Below, one piece after another: positions 25,401-37,400 of a stretch of 64,000 bases of DNA (positions are counted from its first letter, which is position 1; every line of letters starts with the position of its first letter). Under the pieces are notes generated by a model that saw nothing but the letters and a program-made list of their open reading frames with translations, was not told where the DNA came from and searched no databases. A program made the position numbers and the translations under genes. The stretch is from Eunapius fragilis. Its lineage: Eukaryota > Porifera > Demospongiae > Spongillida > Spongillidae. The DNA is taken from the NCBI GenBank assembly GCA_963681505.1, contig OY811971.1:10369433-10433432 (forward strand), in the 5' to 3' direction.

Positions 25401-28400
25401 AAAAAGGTGTGGAATTTCAAAAAAAAAAAAAGGAGCCCGTCTACGCAGAGTTGAAACAGCACCGCTTTTGTTCAAAAAAAACGGCCCCAACCACACACAC
25501 AAAAAGAAAAAAAAAACCCATAAGGACAGACAGACTATCATATACATGTATGGTTATATTATGTGCATTAACTTGCAGTGCAGCCGACGTTAAGGAGTTG
25601 GAGAGGGCTGTGACAAACACCATCAAGAGCGAAAACGCCGACATCAAGCAGAAGATGGACTCCGCTCGACTTCCCATACACCACTGTCAGCTGGTGATCA
25701 TCAACACGCACACTCCACCGGTGCTGACATCAGACATAAAGGATGCCCCCCTGACTCAGGTAGTACATACATGTATATAGCAAGTGGTACATATGTACAT
25801 AGGGGTACTGCTTGGCTCCTCAATACATGCATGTACATGTACATTTATATACAATGTACATGTACCACTGACGCAGGTTCCGTATTTCCTTGATTACAAG
25901 CCGCGGCTTCTATTCAGGACACAATTGTACCCGCATAAAAAAATTTACCGGTACTTCCACTTGCTGCAGTTGTGTAGTAGTGTTTGTGCACCTTTTCGCT
26001 CTACTCGTGTTCCGATTGGCTCCTGACTTTGGTCTGTTCATCCAACTGTAGCAAGTCAAAGTAGCAGTTAAATTTTTTAATGCGGGTACAATTGTGTCCT
26101 GAATGGAAGCCGCGGCTTGTAATCAAGGAAATACGGTAGCATATGAGGTGCAAAAAGTAACTGCTTGGCCCCCTCCAATGCATGTACCACTTACCCTACA
26201 TGTGATTGTGCATGCACGTTGTATTTGTTTTTTAAAAATATAAATGTTGTACACACAGGATGAAAGGTCTGGGTCATTACTTATTAATGTACATAATACT
26301 GGCGTTCCTTGGAAATGATTGCCAAAAAATTTTGATGTGTTGTTTATTTTTGTATGAAATCCGTCAGGCTGTGTGTACCTTGCATGGGAATTGTATGTTG
26401 TTTACTGGCTCACCCATCAAATACGAAACTGTGTGCATGTGAGCAGTATCTGTATTCCAGATGTGAATGATTTAACTACACGTATACATGTATGGGCATA
26501 ACTTTAAATGGACTACATATTACCTAGGCCTATCACATTGTTTCAGGGAGGGAGGGGGGGGGTAGGGTTTTTTTTTTCTTGATGGCACCCTGTTAGTCAC
26601 TATATCCATCTTAAGTTGGTCCGGGAAGTTTATCAGATTACAGCAAAACACTGTGCCTTCTCCTGAAGAAAGTAAAATGCACATCACTTTAACAGATCCT
26701 TGGTGCACGCAAATGCACACTTGCACACGTTTGTTTCATGCACATGCGTACATGTAGATGTAGGGGAGGTGGGAGGGGGGGGGGGGGGTTTGAGGCAGGA
26801 CCTAGCACATATTATTTCATATTATATGTATATGAGACACCTATCAACCCCATACTGTATGTACATGTATTTGTACTTACACATGTACATGTACATGCAC
26901 GCTTACAATGTACATGTATTGTGCATATTCATGTAGATGCCTTTTCTGTAGCACTCTGCACAGCTCTCCTCTGTGGTATACTCTTTCCCGGCTAAAATAC
27001 TTCTGGAGAAGTGTGTGTCTCTGGCCAAACTCCATTTCAACTTGAAGACCACCGTGATCACGGGCATACCTATGAAGGTGAAAGTGCATGTGCCACTTGT
27101 GTTAGTAGAATATTAAAGTTATAGTTTCGGTCATGTATGCAGTTCAGAGTACAAAGGGGTAGAAATTGAGATGTACATGTACATGTACCGTGCAACAGCT
27201 GAAATCTTTGAGCAGCATTACTACTACTGCATGTGCATGTTAGAATATTTAAGGTTCGGTTAGTGTTATTTTCTGGGTTGTTATGCAGAAGTAGAAAGGG
27301 GTAAGAACGACGGAGGTACAGGGCAAGTGCTGAAATTTATGAGCGACATTTTCCTACTGTTATCAGGCTTGTGCATGCATACACATCATCTGTACGTGTG
27401 TGCTTCAGATTGAGATGCCTTTTCCCATGTTCCTCGCAACACACGTAATGTTTACTTAGCTCAGGACAATTATTCCACTGTTATACTAACATGACGGATT
27501 TGGCATGGACAGCTTATTATCAGTATGCATGTATGTATCATACATGTATGCATAGGTAAATGCACAAGTATGTAAGCTAATAGACACTGAATTGTGAGGG
27601 CAAGAGACACCTGGAGAGGATGGCTGTGGTGTTGGCTCTCTCGACACCAGGTAGAGAGGTTTAGCGGCCTACCATTAAGGTCAGCTAGGAGCACTGCCTT
27701 ATCCCTCTGTTGGAGCACTGCCTTATCCCTCTGTTGGAGCACTGCCTTATCCCTCTGTTGGAGCACTGCCTTATCCCTCTGTTGGAGCACTGCCTTATCC
27801 CTCTGTTGGAGCACTGCCTTATCCCTCTGTTGGAGCACTGCCTTATCCCTCTGTTGGAGCACTGCCTTATCCCTCTGTTGGAGCACTGCCTTATCCCTCT
27901 GTTGGAGCACTGCCTTATCCCTCTGTTGGAGCACTGCCTTATCCCTCTGTTGGCGCTAGTCGCAAGGCGAGAGGCCAGACGTGATAAGCCTACAGTACAT
28001 TCTCCATGCTCCGTGTATGTCAATACCACCACGGGGAAACAAACCCACTTTACACACTGTAGTTAGCTTTCGGACAAAGTGTCTTTCCCAGTCTTACATG
28101 TACAGGTACAGTAGTTACAGTGTACATGCTTGGTGGTGGTGGTTGTCTTGACAAGTACACGTAATCATGACCACTTACCTGCACCGCAACTCATTTAAAG
28201 TCCTATTATCGTTGGAGCATCGTTTACTCAACCCTTAGTAGTGCTTGAATTTTAATTCAGACTCAAGTTCGTGCCATTTACGCAATCCCATGAGGGCGTG
28301 GTTACTTAAGCGGCAAAAAGGGGGTACTGTATGCTGTATGACAAAAACAGACTTTAGTGCGTCTGCTCTCTACAGAGTCTTTAACATAAGAATGTGTTGT

Positions 28401-31400
28401 AATCTCAGTATTCCAGCGGTCGATGATCGACTCATCGGTCATCATGACAGAGCGATTTCGGTTTCTATTCTTCTTGACCCGACAAGCATGGACCATCCTG
28501 TTCTACTACACCAGCTTTGCCTGCTGATCCCTGTACACAACATCCACAACAGCAATCCCCAGCACTTTCAAACACTCCCCAGTATAAGTACGCAGTCTAG
28601 TTGAGGTGCTCCTAAGCTTGGGTTTATTTTTCATTTGGCCAAAATTCATCAAGCATTTTACATGTAGTGAGAATCATAGATGCTTCAGTATCCAGTTCGA
28701 AATGTACACAAGCACCATTAATGTACATGTACATTGGGCACAATTTCTCATTCGCTAATGCATACACTGTACAAGTGTGCCCAATTTCAATCTCTTCATC
28801 ACTGCAAATCACTTTGAGGTCCTTCTTTACCTGTTCTACGTCCCTTCTACCCTTCCTTGGTTGCTTACTACATGTACTGTACTCATACAAACTCGGGCAA
28901 TGTGACCTGTTATTCTACATTCAACTGTTCTAGCCCATCAAGCAGTAGCCATATGATGGCTTCCACTTCTAAAACACTCTAAGGACTTATCACTGCCAGG
29001 TTTGCCTTGTAGTCTATGAACAGGTTGCACAGTGCTCGAAGTCTCCCTATCTAAACCCTGCATAACAGTACTTTGAAGCTCAGCACAACTCTTAGTTGCC
29101 AATTCCATAGCGAGCGCTATCTCAAAAGCACTGGTTAATGTCACCCTAATAGCTTGTGTTGAATCTGAGCATCTTTAATGCCACGTACAGTTCGGTCCCT
29201 CAACATGTCGTCCAAAAATGTACCGTATTCGCAATGCTCCACCAACTGACGCAATGACGTGACGTACTCAACTACAGACTCATTTGAATGCAGCAGTTAA
29301 ATTTGAACAGCTGCATTATGGCTGAAGGCTTAGGGTTGTGGTGGTTAGACACAACTTTAACTGATTCGGTAAATGTTTTCTCATTTGGTTTACTTGGGGA
29401 TGCCGGGTTTCTTACGAGTCTATAGGTTGCAGCTCCACACCCACTCAAAAGGATAGCTCTTTTCTTTTCGTTGGCAGTGATGTCATTTATTGCTCCAAGC
29501 GCTCGACGTAAGTCACCCATTTTTCAAGGCCCAGTGTCAAACTCTGTCAACTCTCCGTGGAGTGCTGCCCCATCCTTTTCTTTCGTCCTTTTACCCTTGT
29601 TGTCAATGTTGTGTATTTGGTACAAACTGATGACCACGTCACGGCCAAACATGCACACTGAGAGAAAAATGGAGTAATGAATGTATGCGCATGCCTGCTG
29701 CAAAATATACGTAACCTATTAACTACAATATACATATACGCATAATGCAATACTTGATCATACATGTTACCTCAGGACTTTAGTGCGCAGCCAGCCTTCA
29801 CTCTACTGAGTCTTTAACATATCCATCTTTTTTTTGTAGTCTCAGTCATCCTTTTCTTTCGTCCTTTTACCCTTGTCGTCAATGTCGTGTACATGTATTT
29901 GGTACGAACTGATGACCACGTCACGGCCAAACACGCACACTTAGAGAAAAATGGAGTAATGAATGAGCGCGCATGTTTGCTGCAAAATATACGTAACCTA
30001 CATGTATTAACTGCAATATACATATACGCATAATGCAATGCATCACAACTTGATCATACATGTACATGTACATGTTACCTCAGGACTTTAATGTGCAGCC
30101 AGCCTGCCCTCTACTGTGTCTTTAACATAACCATCTTTTTTGTAGTCTCTCAGTCTTCCAGCAGTCGATGATCGACTGCTTAAACCGTCAGTCATCACTA
30201 CAGTGCGATTGTGGTTTGTATTTCTTTTCAGTTATTGTTTCTGTTTATGTTGTAAAATGCATTTCAGTGTTTATGTACTAGCTTGTAATCATTTAGTTTA
30301 AGTGTTGTTTTAGTTTCTTAGAATTTATTCAAGTTGTAGTTACATGTAAGTTGGAGATTAGTTTCAGTTCTCTCATTTGTTTGGCATCATGATAAATACA
30401 ACGAAAATTTAAGTTATTGATATTGTATGCGTGTTTGTTGCTATTGAGCTTGCATTTCAAGAGACTTACATATGCATGTACATTGTCCTTTTTGTGATGT
30501 CGTATTAGTCAGTACTGCTAACAAATGCCCTGATCGCTTTGAAACATTTTCAGTAGGGGGTATCATTCATGGACGGAAGGGTGCAATGCTTCATTTAGTA
30601 GGGGTGGAGGGAAAGATGCAACGCTTCATTCAGTAGGGGGTACCGTGCATGGAGGGAAATTTTTTCTCTTTCCCACGAAAAACCAGCTTATGTTTTGTTT
30701 TCAGATGTGTTTTCAAATTAGTTGGGTGTTGACCAGACAGCCACCTGTCACAAATACTGCCAAGCAAATTGCTTCTCGCGTCTAAGCTGTCTCTACACAT
30801 ATCTAAACCATAATTGTGACCTCAACCTACATGTACTTTGATACTTGCGCTAATTTTAGTGCATGGTGGCAACCATACAAGCTTTACTCTACATCCGCTT
30901 TGTTTCTTGAGCTTAATTAATGTCTACTCAATATTATTTTCCCAGCTCCTTTCCAACTACATGTAGCAGACCCTATTCTTCGTCACCATCTTCTAGGTAA
31001 CGACATCTGTTGGTGACTTCTGAGGCTTGTAACGTTACTGTGCAGTGTTGTGGAAATCACTTGCGTGCATAGGAAAGTGGAGAGATGCCTTCCAAGGTCA
31101 TGGTACTGCATACCGCACAGGTTTATACAGTAGATATCTCTTGTGGATCTCTGCCCACTCAATTTGTTCAGGGATTTTAAGAACTTCATTGAGAGCCAAA
31201 GGGTAAATGGAGTTGCAAGCTTCCTATCTCCTGTCATCCGTCTAGTGATTGATGTTGCCACTAATGTACAACTGTACGTGTACATGTACAAGACAAGTAC
31301 ATGTATGACTTATGCTGCACTGGAAAGCATATGCCAGGTTTTCTGTTTGGCACAAGCTAGTGTTAACTCTGAGTATATAATATGTACCATAGGCTACCCT

Positions 31401-34400
31401 CAACTGAATGGCTCACGCACTGTCTTTATGGGTTGTGTGTTCTGTTGTGCAGCAACCACCACCATGCAGATTTCCTCACTCGAATGGCTGTCCATCATGC
31501 TGGTAACAATCGCAAGTGATGCCACTGGAGGTACATACTCTCTGGCGGCTGCAAGACTATTTTTTTGGCAGCACCCAACATACATGTACATCATGTACCA
31601 GCTTTGTGTACGCAGTCATGTCCACTCCGCATACTTGAAATGTCTGCTCTTTATAACCAGTACTCTAAATGTTCATCATCAGTGTTTTTTTTTCTGACTT
31701 GGCATTGGTTTAGTCACCTGTAAACTTTAGATATTCAGCTTCAACTAAAATCTTTGTCATTTCTTTTGCCCTTAGTACGGGTATTGTAAACATATATGTA
31801 CATGTACATGTACGTGTACATGTACATGTATGATTTTCAATACTCAAAGGGCTTTGTGCTCTAGGGGCATCCCAAGGGCCATACTAAGGGCCAAGGAACT
31901 TTGAAATGTTGAATAACAAACATTTTAGTACATGTACTGTAGATCCTTAGGCGTCCAATCCTTCGGTAGTTGAGGTATACAGATATGTAGTTAATCGTAA
32001 TCCATGCAGTACCGTATGTGTATACACATGTACATGTGTGTGCCATGTCTCATAGTGTCATGCCCTTACAGGAGGAACAGGCCGGAGGAAGCTCTGCCAA
32101 TTATGACGTTGAATTGATTCACCTTGCCGAAGCGCACAGAGATATCCTCAGAGCTGGTCAGTGAATGTAGGCCATTGCAGCCATGTGGTATGGATGTCAT
32201 GTGGTACATGTATGTATGTATGCATGTCATGTGGTATGCATGTCATGTGGTATGCATGTCATGTGGTATGAGTGTCATGTGGTATGCGTGTCATGTGGTA
32301 TGCGTGTCATGTGGTATGCATGTCATGTGGTATGCATGTCATGTGGTATGCATGTCATGTGGTATGCGTGTCATGTGGTATGCATGTCATGTGGTATGCA
32401 TGTCATGTGGTATGCATGTCATGTGGTATGCGTGTCATGTGGTATGCGTGTCATGTAGTATGCATGTCATGTGGTATGCATGTCATGTGGTATGCATGTC
32501 ATGTGGTATGCGTGTCATGTGGTATGCATGTCATGTGGTATGCATGTCATGTGGTATGCATGTCATGTGGTATGCGTGTCATGTGGTATGCGTGTCATGT
32601 AGTATGGATGCATGTCCGCATGTCATGTGGTATGCATGTCATGTGGTATGCATGTCATGTGGTATGAGTGTCATGTGGTATGCATGTCATGTGGTATGCA
32701 TGTCATGTGGTATGCGTGTCATGTGGTATGCATGTCATGTGGTATGCATGTCATGTGGTATGCGTGTCATGTGGTATGCGTGTCATGTAGTATGGCTGCA
32801 TGTCCGCATGTCATGTGGTATGCATGTCATGTGGTATGCGTGTCATGTGGTATGCATGTCATGTAGTATGGATGCATGTCCGCATGTCATGTGGTATGCA
32901 TGTCATGTGGTATGCATGTCATGTGGTATGCATGTCATGTGGTATGCATGTCATGTGGTATGCGTGTCATGTGGTATGCGTGTCATGTGGTATGCATGTC
33001 ATGTGGTATGCATGTCATGTGGTATGCATGTCATGTGGTATGCGTGTCATGTGGTATGCGTGTCATGTGGTATGCATGTCAATCTTGCCTTTACAGGTTG
33101 CTTGTCTGGTGTACAGTATGAGGAGCTTTTCTCTTTGTACCTCTTGAAGCAGCCGAGGTCATGGTTCCCACACCATTGTGTTTTTGTGGTGCTTTAGTTA
33201 TTGTATCGGTCAAATCTTGTTCCAGTCTCTGGAAGTGGTCTTTGGCACTGAGGTACTTTTCAGTCGCATTGAAACACTTTTTTCAAACGTATCCAGCGCT
33301 GTAGTAGCTGCTTAACTCCTCTTCACTTGAGCTTGTTTCACATTGAAATGCTATAAATTATGATACCTTTTCTGCACCGATTACATGTGCACTGTAGATA
33401 ATGCACTGTCCAACTGTCTCCTATCTCTTACGTTTAGTATGGGTGATCCGCATACCTTGCAGTGATTCATTTCTATAGATCATGGAATGCCAATTTCAGA
33501 ACTATTTATAACATGTCTTATGTAATCGACTGCACTCCAATTGCATTCCAATCGCATTCCCCAGAACGACTGTGGTTAAATTCGAAGCCAAACTCTCTTA
33601 CAGTACGTGGAATTATACATTATGCAATAATGCTTACGTAATGAGTCCGGGTACAAGACTAGTCACACCCCTGCAGTATGTGTGACTTCATCCGCTGCGT
33701 TCTTTGCCTTTGTCAGCTGTAGCTTGCCGTTTTCATTCAATGCCTCCAGATTCGCATTTGCTAGCCCTGAAGACACCTCAGCTAAATGTGGTATCCACAT
33801 GCAGATTGAATTGGAAATGATTTTAATTACTCTTCCTTTTGAAAGTGTAAGGGTCTCGGCAGCCACTCGATTGGGCGAGTTTCTGGGATGTCTCCTGTGC
33901 TGTCCTGTAACACGCAGCTTCCATACTGTACTTCATTTATGAGTTGAGTTAATACTTCGTCATTATAACAAGCATTTTAACGGGGCTACAGTGGGTGCCA
34001 CTGTAACTGCATTGACCCCAACTAAAGGTATGTTCAGGTACATAGAGTACTTGTACAGCGTGCAAAATAAAACTGCACTGACATTTGTACAGAGGTTAAA
34101 ACAAAGTCTTTGGAATTCAAAGTAGCATATTTGTACAATAACACTGTTCTGTTTTGTAATTATATTAAATTTTATACTTTTATAATGTAATGCAAATGGC
34201 AAACACACCAACAAAGCCATGATGTTAAATTACACATCATCTGAAGGCGAGGGGGTTGGAGGCAAAGTTCCCAAAATAGATGCAGCATTCCCTCTGTGAA
34301 GGGCAACTGAAACCTTTAGCTGGAGGTATGTCTGACAGCTTTTGTCACCAGTGGTGTTTGCAATGCGGCGACCCAAATCTGACAAAGACGTGTAGCGAGG

Positions 34401-37400
34401 GCCGCACACTCCAGTAGTTTCAAATGCAAGAGGTTTGAACGAATGGTATGCATGGGAGGTGTGAGGTCTGTTTCTGAACCTTGGTCTGTTCCGCCTGGTT
34501 TGCTGCTGCACATCAGAAGCTGTGATGGATATAGAGGTGAAGGGGCTACAGCATCCCAGACTAATAATCTACCATTTGACCAAGGAACCATGGTGATTCC
34601 ATCGGGACGCTTACCATCTGCACGATCAAGACCAGTGGGCTCTAACCGAGAAGGAACATTGGCAGAGGACAAAGCCCTGTGTAGAATGTCATTAAGCATG
34701 GCATGGCGGAAGTGTCAACCAGCACTAAAATGACAACTGAGCCCGTGAGTGCCAAGTGTGTCCACATTTGATCCACAGTGATGGCAATGGTGAGGGATGC
34801 AAAGTGGGGCCCCCAGACGAAGGCCAATGCGAATAGTGTTATCATCCATGCGAAGACCCAGGGAAGTAACCGGTAAAGTGTGCTACCAGGCACCAGGCCA
34901 AGAGTTCAGCTGCAATGGAAGAAAACCCCTTGGTAGATCCTCCCAACGTTTTAATTACATGTAGTTTGATTGTTGACTTTTTTTCTTGAAGAAGTTCTCC
35001 TTGTGGACCTGCAGCATCATTTGCAGCTCTACTTGCATCTGTTGCATGCCCTACAGGAGTAAGGTCACCAGTACAGCTTGTCCTTACACATTGCGGATAC
35101 TCATATACACAACTGACAAAAATTGACAAAAGTGATGAAACTTACATGTAGGTGGTACTGAAGTACTTGAAAGATGGGGCACACTGGAATGTGACAGTGA
35201 AAATTGTGAAAGCTGGGGAACATTGGAACGTGAGATGAATAGAGTTGGAGACTGGGACGCACTGAAAAAGAGGGGGGAAAAAATTGAGGCTGGGACACAT
35301 TGTTTACACTTTCATGTAATCAGACTAAGGATACTTAGCCTTGTCCCCAGGCCATCAATTAAAGTTTAGGAAAAAAGATGGCCTGGTAGCTATTGCCACT
35401 ATGTTAGTGTGCATACGCTGGCCATTACCTGAAAAACACGTAATCGTATGCTTAGCTTGTAAACCTTTGGCATCGTATGCGTATACGATTGTCAAAGTCT
35501 TGCAGGATTTGTGGCAGTGTTTTGTCTCGTACACATTATGTCGCACTTTTTTCAAGGGAATCTTTGGCATCAGATCTTGCAAACAGGCTCAGCAAGGTTG
35601 CCAATGTCCCAGTGGCTTCTGAGGATGGTTTGTCCAGGTTCATTTGCATACCTTGCAAAAACAAACTTGCTTCGCGCGGAACGGTTTACAGAAAGGTTTA
35701 CACGCTAAGTATACGATTACGTGTTTTTCAGATAATGGCCAGCGCATGCGCACTAACATAGTGGCAATAGCTACCAGGCCGTCTTTTTTCCTAAACTTTA
35801 ATTGACGGCCTGGGGACGAGGCTAAAGGATACTCCTCCCTGGCTTTTATCCCTTGGCCTGGTCAATGTCCGCCATGTGGGCACAAAATTCTATTTGTGCC
35901 TGCCAGAATTGAGGATGGAACTGCCTTGTTTTGAGGGGCAAGTTTCCAGTCTATGAAAAAAGAGAGCAGTACAATCTTTGGTGTATTGAATAACATAGAA
36001 CATGGCCATGTAGATAGGCACAGCTCCTTCAACCTTATACTTTGCTATCGATCATTATTGCAGCAGTCATCCAATCATTTTTATTCATACATGTAGGTTG
36101 CGGTAAACATTTGCTTTTCACCTCATCAAACATTTCTTCTGATTGCAATGGAAATTTAATTAATGCATCTGTTAATTCACTACATTAAATAAATACCTTG
36201 CGATCATCAGTATACAGAATATTGTTATACTCTGTCACAGGCAATAATATATAGATTCCCCTAATGTGATAAAGATGTGAGTGAATCAACCTTACACCGT
36301 ACATGTACATGTACGTGCATAATTTGCCAGCTGCAGCGATGTTAACTGTTAACTGTAAACTACTTGCAGTAATACTGCTCTAGTGATGTGCATGTACTAT
36401 TGGTCATTTACACTAGCATACACAATATACATGTACATTTAAATACATGTACATGTACATGTATGTTGGGTCTACATTTTAATTCTATTCCTCTCAACAA
36501 CTTCTCCTAGTGCCGAAGAGAGAAGGCAAAGATGGTTCTACAATCTACCTTAAGTGGTCTACACCCAAAACTACATCGCTGGACCTCCATTTCTGTACCA
36601 GTGCATACCGGGTGACCCCTACCAATGCAAGTAAACCTATACTTTTAGTACATGTAATCATAGCTGTGTGTACATGTATTGCATCACAGGCTATGAGTCG
36701 CCCAACTGTCTGCTTGGTCAACTTCCTGTTGTCAGGTACATTCATAAGTGCAGTGTACATGTAGTACGTTCACACACGCAATGTTATCGTGAAACATGTG
36801 CTGTCCAATGCATACATGTGCGTACAAATATAAAATTATACAGTAGTGAGTGAAAACCATTTCGTAGTAACAGTGAAGATGTGATGTGATTGCAACCTTT
36901 ATGGGATGTACTGTACATGTGCATCTGTAAGTACCTTTTTACTAATTCTAGTTTGGTTACATGTATGTGATCAATTGATGATTACATGTACGTGTATCCA
37001 TGGTACAGATACATGTATATTGAGCAAGGCTCATCACCACCCATGCTATTTAAACATTGCTTGTGCTACCAAGATCAATGCTTATACATGTACATGCTGG
37101 ATTATGTGTATGTGTCCATGTAGTCAGGGTTCAGCAAGAGGCGAAATGCACATAGATTTATTGTTCTGGGATTGTATACTGTAAACTTCATTGTGGCATT
37201 TACACCATGTACATGTACACAATCCCTCATCCTTGTGTACAAGGCTTATGTTGCAATCAACGCATACAATAATGTCTAAATGTTCATAAACCCTGTGCAG
37301 GATTACAACAGTAGGGGACACTAAAGTGGTTACATTTTTTTTAGCACATGAACACAAGCCCTAAGCAATGCAATCAATTGCACAATGCAGTCGCGTATAT

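Noticed and set aside
27684-27952. Possible CRISPR-like array
   Set aside because: The copies are contiguous with no unique spacers. This is a tandem minisatellite in a eukaryotic intron.
27470-28066. Repeated frames on both strands (LQQRDKAV and LIPLLEHC repeats)
   Set aside because: By-products of the 24-bp minisatellite.
30983-31697. Open frames in INTS13 intron 5 after the gypsy remnant
   Set aside because: No recognisable domain, poor codon character, and no splice-compatible match to INTS13.
32124-33197. 357-codon frame with a 16-residue repeat
   Set aside because: It is generated by the 16-bp minisatellite in INTS13 intron 6.
33097-33200. Exon-like segment after a CTTTACAG acceptor (GCLSGVQYEELF...)
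   Set aside because: It is open and ends in a stop, but it does not match INTS13 and no donor phase supports it. It could be an alternative end, but the evidence is too weak.
33663-33942. Short frames on both strands near 33.8 kb
   Set aside because: No motif was recognised. They may be an eroded transposon tail, but this could not be supported.
36627-36634. Ordinary GT donor for exon 7 at 36631
   Set aside because: It leaves one extra base, so exon 8 would read in the wrong frame. The GC donor four bases earlier restores frame and alignment.
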